Notes: generated from the letters alone by a model not told the origin. DNA of 64,000 nt from Lachnospiraceae bacterium (GCA_017936785.1 JAGBEV010000031.1:62001-126000); one strand, 5' to 3'. Shown: positions 24,198 through 33,995, counted from the stretch's first letter. Numbers and translations are program-made.

Positions 24198-26006
24198 CTA
24201 CTCTTCTGCAGGCTCTTCTTTCTCAGTCAGATTCAGTGCGATCTGCAATTCGTCAAGCTGTACCTGATCTACTACGTCAGGAGCATTAGTCAGCAGACAG
24301 GAAGCATCTTTTACTTTAGGGAATGCGATCACTTCACGAATGCTGTCCGCCTTTACCAACAGCATAACCAGTCTGTCCAATCCGTATGCAAGACCTGCAT
24401 GAGGGGGCACGCCGTATTTGAACGCATTTAACAGGAAACCAAAGCGTTCCCATGCGCTTTCTTTGGTAAAGCCAAGGACTTCAAACATTTTTTCCTGAAT
24501 ATCGTTCTGATGGATTCTGACAGAACCGCCCCCAAGCTCCACGCCGTTTAATACGATGTCATAAGCCTTTGCACGGACTCTTCCGGGATCGGAATCAATA
24601 TACTGCCAATCCTCTTCCATAGGCATGGTGAAAGGATGATGCATTGCCATAAAGCGGTTTTCTTCATCGCTCCATTCTAAAAGAGGGAATTCCGTTACCC
24701 ACAGGAAATTAAACTGATCTTCGTCGATCATGCCCAGAGAATGTCCCAGTTCCAGACGAAGCGCTCCCAACACATTCCATACGATCTTATTTCTGTCAGC
24801 AGCAAACAATAATAAGTCACCCGGTTCTCCGCCCATAGCATGTGCCAAAGCCTTTAATTCCTCTTCTGTCATAAATTTTGCAAAGGATGATTTGTATGCG
24901 CCATCCTCCTGGATAGAAAGGTAAGCCAGTCCTTTTGCACCGTTGCCTTTTGCAGAATCTACCAATGCATCAATTTTCTTTCTGGGCATTGCAGCCTGAC
25001 CTTTTACGTTGATACCTCTGACTGTTCCGCCGTTTTCTAGGGCTGATGTGAATACGCCGAAGCCGCATCCTTTTACCACATCGGATACATTCACAAGCTC
25101 CATGCCGAATCTTGTATCCGGCTTATCGGAACCGTATCTGTCCATAGCATCCTGCCATGTAATCCTTGGAAGAGGCAGGGAAACCCTTAATCCGATCGCC
25201 TTTTCACATACATCAGCGATCAGTCTTTCATTGACATCCATAACATCCTCTTCATCCGCAAAGGATAATTCCATATCGATCTGGGTAAATTCCGGCTGAC
25301 GGTCTGCACGCAGATCCTCGTCACGGAAGCATTTTGCGATCTGCATATAGCGGTCATAGCCGGAACACATCAAAAGCTGTTTGAAAAGCTGTGGTGACTG
25401 GGGCAGAGCATAAAAGTTGCCCGGATGCACACGGCTGGGCACCAGATAATCCCTTGCGCCTTCCGGTGTGGATTTATTCAAAATAGGGGTTTCGATCTCC
25501 AGAAATCCTTCATTTGTCAGGAAGGAACGAACCTCCGCACAGATTTTGCTTCTTAAGATCAGATTTCGCTGTAAATCCGGTCTTCTCAAGTCCAGATAGC
25601 GGTATTTTAAACGGATTTCCTCTTTTGTCTTGCTGTTCTCTTCTACAGGGAAAGGCGGCGTTTCGGATTCGGATAAAATACGCACCTGCTCTGCAACCAC
25701 TTCAATGTCTCCGGTTGCAAGGTTTTCATTGACCGCACCTTCCCGTTTGCATACCTTACCGGTAACGGCAATGACGAACTCGCTTCTCATTTTCTCTGCC
25801 TTTACAAAGCTTTCAGAACCGCATTTATCCTCTTCAAATATGATCTGCAGAATACCGCTTCTGTCCCGTAAGTCCACGAAGATGATTCCGCCTTTATTTC
25901 TCTGTTTTGCCACCCAGCCCATAACGGTCACTGTTTCACCGATATTTGCTGAAGAAACTTCTGTACATCTGTGGGTTCTCTTTAACCCTTTCATTGTTTC
26001 AGCCAT
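24198..26006 (-). CDS. aspS: Aspartyl-tRNA synthetase
   Basis: A 602-residue class II synthetase charging tRNA-Asp. The N-terminal OB anticodon-binding domain spans about residues 15-110. Class II motif 2 is CFRDEDLRADRQPEFTQID near residue 220. A GAD insertion domain follows, and motif 3 is GLAYGLDRLVMLL near residue 550. The length is that of bacterial-type AspRS. It follows hisS on the same strand after about 100 nt, the usual arrangement in Firmicutes. Confidence 0.97.
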   Translation of the reverse strand: MAETMKGLKRTHRCTEVSSANIGETVTVMGWVAKQRNKGGIIFVDLRDRSGILQIIFEEDKCGSESFVKAEKMRSEFVIAVTGKVCKREGAVNENLATGDIEVVAEQVRILSESETPPFPVEENSKTKEEIRLKYRYLDLRRPDLQRNLILRSKICAEVRSFLTNEGFLEIETPILNKSTPEGARDYLVPSRVHPGNFYALPQSPQLFKQLLMCSGYDRYMQIAKCFRDEDLRADRQPEFTQIDMELSFADEEDVMDVNERLIADVCEKAIGLRVSLPLPRITWQDAMDRYGSDKPDTRFGMELVNVSDVVKGCGFGVFTSALENGGTVRGINVKGQAAMPRKKIDALVDSAKGNGAKGLAYLSIQEDGAYKSSFAKFMTEEELKALAHAMGGEPGDLLLFAADRNKIVWNVLGALRLELGHSLGMIDEDQFNFLWVTEFPLLEWSDEENRFMAMHHPFTMPMEEDWQYIDSDPGRVRAKAYDIVLNGVELGGGSVRIHQNDIQEKMFEVLGFTKESAWERFGFLLNAFKYGVPPHAGLAYGLDRLVMLLVKADSIREVIAFPKVKDASCLLTNAPDVVDQVQLDELQIALNLTEKEEPAEE

Positions 26007-26109
26007 GTTTCTGCCTCCTGATTATTTCATTTCCCAATTTAGTTTTCTATGTCCTGGCAATAGTTCACAGTCCTTTGGACTGCTTCTCTGTCAGCCTTTT
26101 TTATTTGAT

Positions 26110-27372
26110 CTATCTTTTCAATGGATCTTTGTAGAAATCCACAAATTCTTCATAACCGTCTTTGGTCAGCTGTTCCTTCTGGAACTTTTTATTTTTATTC
26201 ATACGGACTACCAATACCTGTGTTCCCTTGGCACGTTCTTCCTGTGCCTTTGCAATAACCTGGCAAAGTTTATCCGTATCAATGCCTTTCTCTACCAGAT
26301 ATGCCACCTTCTTTGCCTGTGCAGGAATCTGGAAATTGTTGTCCATCATAATGGTAATGATACGCTCAAATCCGATGGAAAAACCGCATGCCGGAACATC
26401 ATTTCCCGTAAAGCGTCCGATCATCTTGTCATATCTGCCTCCGCCGGCAACGGAACTGCCGAACTCCGGCATCTCGATCTCAAAGATCGTTCCTGTATAA
26501 TAGGACATTCCTCTTACTAAAGTAGGGTCAAACTCGATGGTAAAATTGGTATCTACTGTAGCAGAAACGCTTGCTTTAATCTCGGATAAGTTTTTGACAA
26601 CCTCTTCTTCCAGATAATCTCCCAAAGTTTCTCCCAAGTAGGCAATGCCGTCCTCCGCCTTTTCAATGCCTTCAAAAAGTGCCATATATTTATCGACCGA
26701 TTCCTGTGAAAAGCCGTTTGCAGTCAAATCCTCAGCAACGCCGTCCATACCGATCTTATCCATCTTATCCAGAATAATAAATACTGTATCCAGCTCTTCT
26801 TCTGCAAAACCGGCATAAGAAGCCATCGCTTTTAAGATTCTTCTCTCATTGATGCGCACCTTGAAATTGGAAAATCCCAGTTTTCCCAAGGTTGTGGTGG
26901 TGGCAAGGATCAGTTCGATCTCAGCCAGATTGCTGGGTTCTCCAAGAATATCGATATCACACTGCATGAACTGACGGAATCTTCCCTTCTGGGGTCTGTC
27001 CGCACGCCATACATTGCCCATCTGCAATGCCTTAAAGGGCGCAGGCAGATTTGCCGCATTGTTGGAATAGTATCTTGCAAGAGGAAGGGTCAGATCGTAT
27101 CTTAATCCGCTGTCCACAAGATCTGCTTCTTCTTTTGCCTGGGCAAGATTTAACTTGTCCCCTCTTTTCATGATCTTAAAGATCAGTTTTTCATTTTCCC
27201 CGCCCTGCTTGCTGCAAAGGTTTCCGATGGTCTCCACACAGGGAGTTTCAATGGGGGTAAAGCCGAATTTTCTATAGTTTTCCTTGATCACATTCATGAC
27301 ATAGTCACGAATCTGCATTTCTGCCGGCAGTACATCTTTCATGCCGGTAACAGGTTTTTTGTTTAAAGCCAT
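26110..27372 (-). CDS. hisS: Histidyl-tRNA synthetase
   Basis: A 420-residue class II synthetase charging tRNA-His. Motif 2 is RADRPQKGRFRQFMQCDIDI near residue 115 and the histidine-A motif is LVRGMSYYTG near residue 275. Motif 3 is SVAGGGRYDKMIG with SIGFERI. An anticodon-binding domain forms the last ~95 residues. ATG at 27372 (MALNKKPVTGMKDVLP) is preferred, with AAAGGTGAG upstream, over the start 33 nt earlier. The promoter at 27407-27435 leaves a leader too short for a T-box. Confidence 0.96.
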   Translation of the reverse strand: MALNKKPVTGMKDVLPAEMQIRDYVMNVIKENYRKFGFTPIETPCVETIGNLCSKQGGENEKLIFKIMKRGDKLNLAQAKEEADLVDSGLRYDLTLPLARYYSNNAANLPAPFKALQMGNVWRADRPQKGRFRQFMQCDIDILGEPSNLAEIELILATTTTLGKLGFSNFKVRINERRILKAMASYAGFAEEELDTVFIILDKMDKIGMDGVAEDLTANGFSQESVDKYMALFEGIEKAEDGIAYLGETLGDYLEEEVVKNLSEIKASVSATVDTNFTIEFDPTLVRGMSYYTGTIFEIEMPEFGSSVAGGGRYDKMIGRFTGNDVPACGFSIGFERIITIMMDNNFQIPAQAKKVAYLVEKGIDTDKLCQVIAKAQEERAKGTQVLVVRMNKNKKFQKEQLTKDGYEEFVDFYKDPLKR

Positions 27373-27406
27373 GTTCTCACCTTTCTCTTTCTCATAATCA
27401 TTCACA

Positions 27407-27435
27407 ATTTTACAACCTTTTTGGGGATTCTACAA
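27407..27435 (-). promoter_or_regulatory. Promoter for hisS-aspS
   Basis: TTGTAG, a 17-nt spacer and TAAAAT on the minus strand. The predicted start is about 28 nt before the hisS ATG. Confidence 0.6.
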
Positions 27436-27516
27436 GGTTTATCTGCATTTTGGTAGGAAATTTTGAAAGGGAAAATGATGGGGACGGCGGGGTGGCTCTC
27501 TGGCAGAAACAGGCGC

Positions 27517-27550
27517 AAAAAAGCGGGAAACCTTGTAACCGGTTTCCTGC
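27517..27550 (-). terminator. Intrinsic terminator after the lipoprotein/XRE unit
   Basis: On the minus strand GCAGGAAACC pairs with GGTTTCCCGC across an 8-nt loop and is followed by TTTTTT. It separates the XRE/lipoprotein transcript from hisS. Confidence 0.75.
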
Positions 27551-27674
27551 TCAGTGTGCTGCTGTATGGCGCAGTTACCTGATTGTCTGGTATCGGCTGC
27601 ACTTCAAGTCGAAACTTAAATAACGCTTTCAAAAGTGTTTCTGTTACGTAGTCTTCTATGTCCTTGACTGCCTA

Positions 27675-28118
27675 TCATTGAAAATAGTCTGCAAGATATT
27701 CAATAGCCGTGTCTGATACTTTAAATGTCATTTTCATCCCATCAACTTCCAATGTAACATAAGGAATATCTTCATAACAGAGCAATTCGCATACAGGATA
27801 CAGTTCTCCGTCCGTTGCACTTTCTCCAAATTTAATTGTTTCCTCCTGTGAAAACTGAAAAGTTCCAACTAATTTTGCCTCTTTAGGAAGGGTTTTCAAT
27901 TCCCAATGTTCCATGTCTAATGCAGATATAAAATCTGATATTTCTTCGCTTTCTGCCAAAATCTGTGTTGCAGTGGAAGTATTTGCGGGAAGAACGGCAA
28001 TTTCCTGTGCTTTGGAAAGTTCCCCACAATATTCAGACGCATCTTCTTTTTCACTATTGGCATGGCAGCCACAAAGGAATACGGTGGTCATTAGTAACAA
28101 CATCAATATTTTTTTCAT
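27675..28118 (-). CDS. Small lipoprotein of unknown function
   Basis: A secreted lipoprotein of 147 residues. The signal peptide MKKILMLLLMTTVFLCGC ends in a lipobox (LCGC, lipidated Cys at residue 18). The mature part is acidic and contains YVTLEVDGMKMTFKV. ATG at 28118 with GAGGT upstream is chosen over one 36 nt earlier, which would bury the signal peptide. It starts 7 nt after the XRE regulator gene ends, so the pair is co-transcribed. No family is recognised. Confidence 0.75.
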   Translation of the reverse strand: MKKILMLLLMTTVFLCGCHANSEKEDASEYCGELSKAQEIAVLPANTSTATQILAESEEISDFISALDMEHWELKTLPKEAKLVGTFQFSQEETIKFGESATDGELYPVCELLCYEDIPYVTLEVDGMKMTFKVSDTAIEYLADYFQ

Positions 28119-28125
28119 AGTAACC

Positions 28126-28869
28126 TCACTTTCTGTTTTCGTGATATTCATCATTCATAATCAATAATCGGTATGCCCGGACAATGCCAGCCATATACAC
28201 ACACAAGAAAACTCCTATTCCAGCTAATACCATTCCGCAAGCAAAAACAATATTATCTAAGACGTACATTTCAGCAGGTGCAATCATCGGACAGAGTAAA
28301 AATCCAATGGCAATCATGGCAATTCCAACAAGGTTAAAAATATGAGCTAATTTCTTTTTGTCAGCATAAACAGCGGTTAATTCTGAGTTTACTGTTTTAT
28401 CCAAGGATAAGCTTTCTATCCAAATTTTACGATATGGATTATCTGCTAACTTTACTGAGAACAGAAGAATCATTCCTATAATGACAACTACCATAAACAA
28501 TATCATGCTTATTTCTGCGTCCCAAAAAGAAAGAGATAAACTGCCAACGAATAAACCGACCGCAATACCAATTTTTATCATTTTTCTTTTTTGATAGGCA
28601 AGGAATCCGTCTGCCATTTCCCGGCTGACATATATTCCTTTTTCATCTGGGTTTGTCTCCGGTTTTTGCATATCTTCCTCATTGAAAAGATAATCCAAAG
28701 ATACATTAAACAGTTTGCTCATTCGAACAATTTTTTCAGTTTCGGGATAGCCCTTGTCACGTTCCCATTTACTGATTGCCTGTCTTGATACTTCTAACTG
28801 ATAAGAAAGTTCCTCTTGAGATAAGCCAGCATCCTTTCTTAGCGTTTGTATTTTTTCTCCAAATGTCAT
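28126..28869 (-). CDS. XRE-family regulator with C-terminal membrane domain
   Basis: A 247-residue protein. An HTH_3 domain at residues 1-62 (LRKDAGLSQEELSYQLEVSR, QAISKWERDKGYPE) is followed by a linker and four predicted membrane spans near 98-115, 121-140, 180-200 and 208-232. The design recurs in Firmicutes, where such membrane-tethered regulators pair with a small membrane protein or lipoprotein. Here the partner is the lipoprotein gene 7 nt downstream. The lipoprotein may control the regulator or be its target; that is inference. Confidence 0.88.
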   Translation of the reverse strand: MTFGEKIQTLRKDAGLSQEELSYQLEVSRQAISKWERDKGYPETEKIVRMSKLFNVSLDYLFNEEDMQKPETNPDEKGIYVSREMADGFLAYQKRKMIKIGIAVGLFVGSLSLSFWDAEISMILFMVVVIIGMILLFSVKLADNPYRKIWIESLSLDKTVNSELTAVYADKKKLAHIFNLVGIAMIAIGFLLCPMIAPAEMYVLDNIVFACGMVLAGIGVFLCVYMAGIVRAYRLLIMNDEYHENRK

Positions 28870-29059
28870 ATTGTGTTCCTTCTTTCGCTACCAAACTTAC
28901 CATTTTTGCAGGTAGCGCACCACCAAAATGTGGTTTCCATTACGCAACTTAGCGTTGCAACTGTATGTTGCAAAAGATTTTGCTTAGGTTTTTGAGTTTT
29001 TTTATTATATCTCTCCATTTTGAAAAAGTAAATACATAGGCAAAATCCTACGGGACGAA

Positions 29060-29095
29060 CAAAAACAGGCGGCTCATTAAAGCCGCCTGTTTTTG
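29060..29095. terminator. Bidirectional intrinsic terminator
   Basis: CAAAAACAGGCGGCT and its complement form a strong stem with a 6-nt loop and T-runs at both ends. It lies just after the CAP-domain gene and about 190 nt upstream of the XRE gene. Confidence 0.85.
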
Positions 29096-29126
29096 TATTG
29101 AAGAATTTTACTTTGACTTGCATTGA

Positions 29127-29819
29127 TTAGTAGGTGAACAGCTGTACCCAGTGGTTTACACCGTTTTCATCCTGATAATATCCTACTCCGATATTTTTGA
29201 AATTTTTGTTTAAAATATTGGCACGGTGTCCGTCGCTGTTCATCCAGCCGTTCATTACCTGTTCCGGGGTTTTCTGTCCCCAGGCAATGTTTTCTCCGCT
29301 GCCGCGGAAGGATACGCCCTGTTCCTTTAATGCACTGCTGAAGCTGCTGCCGTTTGGTCTTGTGTGAGAAAACTGCTGCACAATTTCTTTTGCCCTCACA
29401 TTTGCCGCTGCCGTAACATCTGCATCCATGGTAAGTGCCGGAAGTCCTGCTTTGGCTCTTTCCTCGTTGACCAGCTCAACTATTTGCTCTGCATAAGAAA
29501 GTGTTTCTTCATCTGATGTATCTTCTCCCTGGTTTGGTGTATCCGGAGATTCTACTGCCGGCGGATTGGTCGTGTCCGGTGTATCAACGCCCGGATTATC
29601 TGCATCAGGGCAAAGGTTTCCGATATTATCAATAGTAGTGCCAAGTTCTTTTAATATCTGGTTCAGGCTCTCTGTTCCCTGACCAATGTATACCTTATAG
29701 CATTTGCCGTTTACATTTATAACATTTCCTGTTTTTGCCGCATAAGCAGTCAGCGGTGTACTTCCTGCTGCCACTACTGCTGATAATAATGTGATTGCTA
29801 ATAATAATTTTTTCTTCAT
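29127..29819 (-). CDS. Secreted CAP-domain protein (YkwD/SCP-like)
   Basis: A 230-residue exported protein. It has a signal peptide (residues 1-27), a small domain near 33-65 (VINVNGKCYKVYIGQGTESL), a proline/threonine-rich linker (70-103) and a C-terminal CAP domain (105-230). The CAP cues are LVNEERAKAGLPAL, FSHTRPNGSSF, GENIAWGQKTPEQVMNGWMN and DGHRANILNKNFKNIGVGYY. Bacterial CAP proteins of this type are secreted or spore-associated, with unknown biochemical activity. The N-terminal segment resembles that of the YkwD/SafA-associated group. AGGAGG precedes the ATG. Confidence 0.9.
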   Translation of the reverse strand: MKKKLLLAITLLSAVVAAGSTPLTAYAAKTGNVINVNGKCYKVYIGQGTESLNQILKELGTTIDNIGNLCPDADNPGVDTPDTTNPPAVESPDTPNQGEDTSDEETLSYAEQIVELVNEERAKAGLPALTMDADVTAAANVRAKEIVQQFSHTRPNGSSFSSALKEQGVSFRGSGENIAWGQKTPEQVMNGWMNSDGHRANILNKNFKNIGVGYYQDENGVNHWVQLFTY

Positions 29820-30060
29820 CGCTTCCTCCTTAAATATTACATATTTGTTACAAAATTGATACTAACATGTTACATCCAAGAATACTACAAGCAAATTTTA
29901 CCATGCATTTTGCTGACAGCCCTGTGACCAAAAAATTGTACACCCGTGTAGAAAATCCATAATATTCTTTAAACCAATGGCTTTATTCAAATTCCCATGT
30001 TATACTTTTTCTGATATAAAGCGATCAATATAGCGTTATAGATATGAAAAGAGAAATGTC

Positions 30061-30531
30061 ATGATAGTTTCATTTGATTTAGATGATACCTTATTTGTAT
30101 CTCCGGATAATTTCAGAGTTGAAGAAGAATTAAGTTTTCCCTGGAATATGATTTATAAAGAGCGGCTCAGATTTGGAACCATTTCACTGCTAAGAGAAAT
30201 ACAGTCTTTGGGAATAAAGGTCTGGATATATACTACATCCTTTCGCTCGGAAAAGTATATCAGAAGATTATTCAGACATTATGGGATCAAATTGGATTCC
30301 GTGATAAATGGTTCACGGCATGAAAAAGAAGTCCAGGGAAACAAATCTGAACCTATGCCGTCTAAATATCCGGGAAAATACAGAATTGCCCTGCATATAG
30401 ACGATGACGTTTCAGTACTGCAGAACGGTAAAGTCTATGGCTTCAAGGTTCACTTGATCGGTATGCAGGATGATAATTGGGATAAGAGGATATTGGAACA
30501 GATAAAAAATATTCAGTCAAAACACATTTAA
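30061..30531 (+). CDS. HAD-like hydrolase family protein
   Basis: A 156-residue compact HAD-fold protein. Motif I is the opening FDLDDTLF (nucleophile Asp 6, acid Asp 8), motif II lies in VWIYTTSF near residue 58, and the metal-binding acidic motif is LHIDDDVSVL near residue 117. A cap domain is absent, as in small phosphatases. The substrate is unknown. The ATG is preceded only by a weak purine stretch. It stands alone on the plus strand between leftward genes and converges with the 311-residue unknown gene. Confidence 0.7.
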   Translation: MIVSFDLDDTLFVSPDNFRVEEELSFPWNMIYKERLRFGTISLLREIQSLGIKVWIYTTSFRSEKYIRRLFRHYGIKLDSVINGSRHEKEVQGNKSEPMPSKYPGKYRIALHIDDDVSVLQNGKVYGFKVHLIGMQDDNWDKRILEQIKNIQSKHI

Positions 30532-30550
30532 CATAAGAAAAATTTCTGAT

Positions 30551-31483
30551 TTAAATCTGTACGATCTGCTTTACAAATAATCTGTTTTTGTGATCCAAAA
30601 ATAATGCTTTTGATCCTCGAAATTTGAAATTTTTTATCAGCAGCGGCTTTTCCTGAAATATAATTTCTGTTCTTTCATAGTCTTTGATCTCATGATGAGA
30701 AATAACCGCAGAATGGAATTCAGAATGTTTATCATACCCGCCATCGAAAATCAAATATCCGGAGTCCGCAGTCAATAGAAAACCGGCTGCTCCCATTATA
30801 TCAGGCTGATATACCACCTTCTTATGAAAATCCGTCCTGACCAGATTAAATTCATCATAATAGTAATACCACAGGTTTCCTTTATCATCCAGATTCATGG
30901 CATAGCAGTCATAAATTGGATCATCTGCTTTCCATAATATATTGCCTTTTTCATCCCAGGAAATCAAACCACAGCTTCCGATGGGATGATCCCATCCATA
31001 ATTTCCAAATACGCCCTCGTCAAAATAACTTGTTATAATGCGGCCGTCGGCAGTTACAATGCAGTCTTCAATTCCATCTCCCAGGCAGAACTCATCAGAA
31101 ACAGTTCCTGACCTGTCAACCAGAACAGCATTTTTTTCAGGTCCTTCTTTTTGGTTACAGGTTCTTGATCCCAGTAACAATATTCGGTTGTTTATGGGCT
31201 GGATAAAATGAAAATTCATCATATGCCTGCCAAGATTGTAATACTCATATGATAAAAGTTCTCCCGTATACCAGTCTACAGATAAAACAAGCATGCTGTA
31301 TATTGTATCTGCTGTTGTATCTACAAAAATTCCATTGATTCTTTCGGGAATCTTTTCACTTAACAAAATGTAAACCGCATCATCATAACCGATGCTCATA
31401 CTCACAAATGAATTGAAAGAAACATCATATTCTTTTAAGATATTTACAATATCAATGGACTTATGAACAAATACATTTCTCAT
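30551..31483 (-). CDS. Unrecognised protein, possibly beta-propeller-like (310 aa)
   Basis: No family is recognised. The 310-residue soluble protein has recurring short strands with aspartate/glycine turns, for example GLISWDEKGNILWKADD, NLDDKGNLWYYYYDEF and LFLDHKNRLFVKQ. This suggests a propeller or beta-rich fold. It lacks signal peptide and membrane spans. ATG at 31483 has GGAG 8 nt upstream and is preferred to one 21 nt earlier. The gene begins about 25 nt after the LuxR-type regulator stop, so they may share a transcript. Similar 'DD.GN.W' proteins occur as orphan immunity-like proteins, but this is only a suggestion. Confidence 0.5.
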   Translation of the reverse strand: MRNVFVHKSIDIVNILKEYDVSFNSFVSMSIGYDDAVYILLSEKIPERINGIFVDTTADTIYSMLVLSVDWYTGELLSYEYYNLGRHMMNFHFIQPINNRILLLGSRTCNQKEGPEKNAVLVDRSGTVSDEFCLGDGIEDCIVTADGRIITSYFDEGVFGNYGWDHPIGSCGLISWDEKGNILWKADDPIYDCYAMNLDDKGNLWYYYYDEFNLVRTDFHKKVVYQPDIMGAAGFLLTADSGYLIFDGGYDKHSEFHSAVISHHEIKDYERTEIIFQEKPLLIKNFKFRGSKALFLDHKNRLFVKQIVQI

Positions 31484-31508
31484 TGGTTTACTCCTGCTAA
31501 TCAAAGTT

Positions 31509-33995
31509 TTAGACGAAACTTCCTCCTGCTCCCATCTGGGCGATCCTGAGAAGATCCCTTCTGGAATTTATACCCAGCTTTGTAAAGATATTTTTCATGG
31601 AGCTTTTTACCGTATTTTCACTGATAAAAAGCTGTGCTGCGATCTGCTTGTTGGTAAAGCCGTCCAATGCCAGAAGTGCAATGTCATTCTCCCTTTTGGT
31701 AAGCATGGGGAAAATTCCTGTATACCGCTGATTCTTAGCATTTTTATGCACTGTTGAAAATTTACGGCATGCTGCCATGATCAGCTTGTATCCTTCATTT
31801 TCTTCTAACAGTTCCTGCAATGGCCTGACCAGCCATTCACTGTACTTGGCAAATAACATAACAGGGGCAAATTCCACAAGAGCTACTGCTTTGCGGATAT
31901 ATTCCTTTGCCTCTTCTATCCTTCCAAGGGACGCTGCCGCACAGGCAAGGATCAGATAAATGTTTCCCACTGTTAACTGATTGGAATATTTCCTGACCAT
32001 GGACAGAATTTCTTCTTCCATGGAAAGCACTTCGGCAAATTTTTCATCATGGAGACAGATCGCTGTTTTGATCATCATGGCATAGGGATATGCCTGAGGT
32101 AAGATTTCCTTAGGCGGTCTGCCCTTTTCCCTGATCCATTCCGCCAGATGATCCGGATATCCGATATGTTCATGGAAAAATGCCTCACACATATCCACAG
32201 TATATGTGAGACTGGACTTTTCGCTTTTTTCCCGGATTACCATGGCACGCATTTCTTCCAGTATCCTTTTTACTTCTTCAAAATCCCCCCGCATATATGC
32301 AAGATGAGCATTCAAATACTGAATATTGATGGTATAGCTGAGCAGCTGGTTGGACTGGCACTTTCTAAGCGCCCTGTGGCAAAAAATTTCAGCCTGCTCA
32401 AAATCACCGGTATAATACCAGTACTCTGCCTCTGCAATATCAATTATCCCATCATAAACACGTATTCCGTAATTGCGGTATTCCTCAAATTGTTCTTCCA
32501 GTTTTTTTATCACATCTTTTCCGTTTCCGCCTGTGTAAAACATATGAAAAACAGATGGAATGCCAAAAGTTCTGGGGATATCCCTGTCCACTTTAGGCAG
32601 ATCTTCTGCCTCTATGGCAGCCGCCTTTTTCATATAATATTTCATCTGATCCAGATCATTAAAGGAACTTTGGGATAAAAACACATAATATGCCTTCCAT
32701 AGATAATCCTTATCCTCTCTGGCAAGCTTGATCTGCTTCATCAGCTGTTCAAATAAAAGACGGCACTCCGCCAGCCTCTCATCTTCTCCGTAATTGTAAA
32801 AACGCCACATAAACAGCACCAGACAAAGAGGATAATCTTCAAATAAGATCTTGGGACAATCATCATAACATCTTTTGATCAGTTCCATGTCCTCATCTCT
32901 GGAGCATACTGTTTCAAACAGTTCCAGCGTCCGCAGCATTCCCTCATAATTCCCTGCTTTCTCGTACCACCTTAATGCTTCATGATACTCCCCTGTCTGT
33001 ATGAGATATTCCGCCAGCCGCTCGTAGCGGATGCACCGCTCAGAAAGACTTAATCTTTCAAAATGATGATAAATACAATCCTTAAATATAGTATGAAAAT
33101 GATATTCTCCTGTATCGGGATACTTTCCAAAAAAGGAATGATTGTTCATCAATTCCTGAAGCATGGGTTCACTATCTTCCCCACCATTAAAAAAATCCGC
33201 CTGCTCCTTTGTAAAATCCTGAAGTAATGCCAGATAAGACAATAAATACTGGGTCTGCTTGGAACAGGTTGCATATGCCACTCTGTCCACCAGATGCTCC
33301 ATGTCTGCGCTTAGATCACTTCTACCCATGCGGCGGTAATTCAAAACAGAAACATAGATCATGGAAATCCAGCCTTCAGATTTTTCGTAAATCTGTTCCG
33401 TTTCTTCCTCACTGATATCCAATTGATACATACCCAGATACTTGTGAAAGTCTTCTCTGGATAATCTTAAATCCTCCGTATCGATCCGGTTCAATTTGCC
33501 CGTGGCAAGAAGGAATTCCTCATCCTTGAACACACTTTTTTGGGATATGATGATAATATGTATCCGATCCGGAAATTCTTTTACAAGAAACCTGAAAAAT
33601 TCACTGGTCTGCTCACTTTGAATCTGATGAAAATCATCCAATACAATGAGAATATTTTCTTCCGTCAGCATCTGGGCAAGCTCATCTGCGAAATGTGCTC
33701 TCTGTATTTCATCCCAGGGAAAAGGCCACCTTAAAAACCGCTGGGCACTGGTAGAATTGCAAAACAATCCCCTGCACAGCGTATTCCATGCATGTTGAGG
33801 ATCGCCATCGTATATATTGACCCATTTCACCGGCATATTCACACTTTTACAAAATTCCCTGACTGCAACAGTCTTTCCATAGCCGGTAGGAGCTTCCACC
33901 AGCGTGATCGTTCTGCTTATGACACCTGCCAATGCCTTTTTCAGCCGTTTTGAAAGATAAATTTCATCTTTGATCTTAAATTCGTCCATACTCAT
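31509..33995 (-). CDS. MalT-like LuxR-family ATP-dependent transcriptional regulator
   Basis: An 828-residue STAND-class regulator. The N-terminal NTPase has Walker A VEAPTGYGKT near residue 35 and Walker B ILIVLDDFHQIQ near 120. A long TPR-type helical sensor region follows (about 340-740). A C-terminal LuxR helix-turn-helix is seen as LTKRENDIALLALDGF with NKQIAAQLFISENTVKSS. Such proteins bind an inducer and activate nearby genes; the inducer is unknown. The start is uncertain between ATGs at 33995 and 33989. It begins about 12 nt after hemZ ends and interrupts the expected hemZ-hisS adjacency. Confidence 0.88.
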   Translation of the reverse strand: MSMDEFKIKDEIYLSKRLKKALAGVISRTITLVEAPTGYGKTVAVREFCKSVNMPVKWVNIYDGDPQHAWNTLCRGLFCNSTSAQRFLRWPFPWDEIQRAHFADELAQMLTEENILIVLDDFHQIQSEQTSEFFRFLVKEFPDRIHIIIISQKSVFKDEEFLLATGKLNRIDTEDLRLSREDFHKYLGMYQLDISEEETEQIYEKSEGWISMIYVSVLNYRRMGRSDLSADMEHLVDRVAYATCSKQTQYLLSYLALLQDFTKEQADFFNGGEDSEPMLQELMNNHSFFGKYPDTGEYHFHTIFKDCIYHHFERLSLSERCIRYERLAEYLIQTGEYHEALRWYEKAGNYEGMLRTLELFETVCSRDEDMELIKRCYDDCPKILFEDYPLCLVLFMWRFYNYGEDERLAECRLLFEQLMKQIKLAREDKDYLWKAYYVFLSQSSFNDLDQMKYYMKKAAAIEAEDLPKVDRDIPRTFGIPSVFHMFYTGGNGKDVIKKLEEQFEEYRNYGIRVYDGIIDIAEAEYWYYTGDFEQAEIFCHRALRKCQSNQLLSYTINIQYLNAHLAYMRGDFEEVKRILEEMRAMVIREKSEKSSLTYTVDMCEAFFHEHIGYPDHLAEWIREKGRPPKEILPQAYPYAMMIKTAICLHDEKFAEVLSMEEEILSMVRKYSNQLTVGNIYLILACAAASLGRIEEAKEYIRKAVALVEFAPVMLFAKYSEWLVRPLQELLEENEGYKLIMAACRKFSTVHKNAKNQRYTGIFPMLTKRENDIALLALDGFTNKQIAAQLFISENTVKSSMKNIFTKLGINSRRDLLRIAQMGAGGSFV

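Noticed and set aside
25630-26520. A 296-codon plus-strand frame across the aspS/hisS junction
   Set aside because: It lies wholly antisense to two clear synthetase genes and their short gap, has no recognisable domain and mirrors their codon pattern.
27402-27632. A 76-codon minus-strand frame before hisS
   Set aside because: It reads through a terminator hairpin and the hisS promoter, starts at a poor codon and has no ribosome binding site.
27373-27660. T-box leader for hisS-aspS
   Set aside because: The likely promoter lies 35 nt from the start codon and no T-box sequence or specifier stem was seen.
28866-29123. An 85-codon minus-strand frame upstream of the XRE gene
   Set aside because: It begins inside a strong terminator region and has no family-like sequence; the stretch is better explained as the leader of the regulator gene.
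32148-32678. A 176-codon plus-strand frame
   Set aside because: It is antisense to the helical repeat region of the MalT-like regulator and shows no domain of its own.
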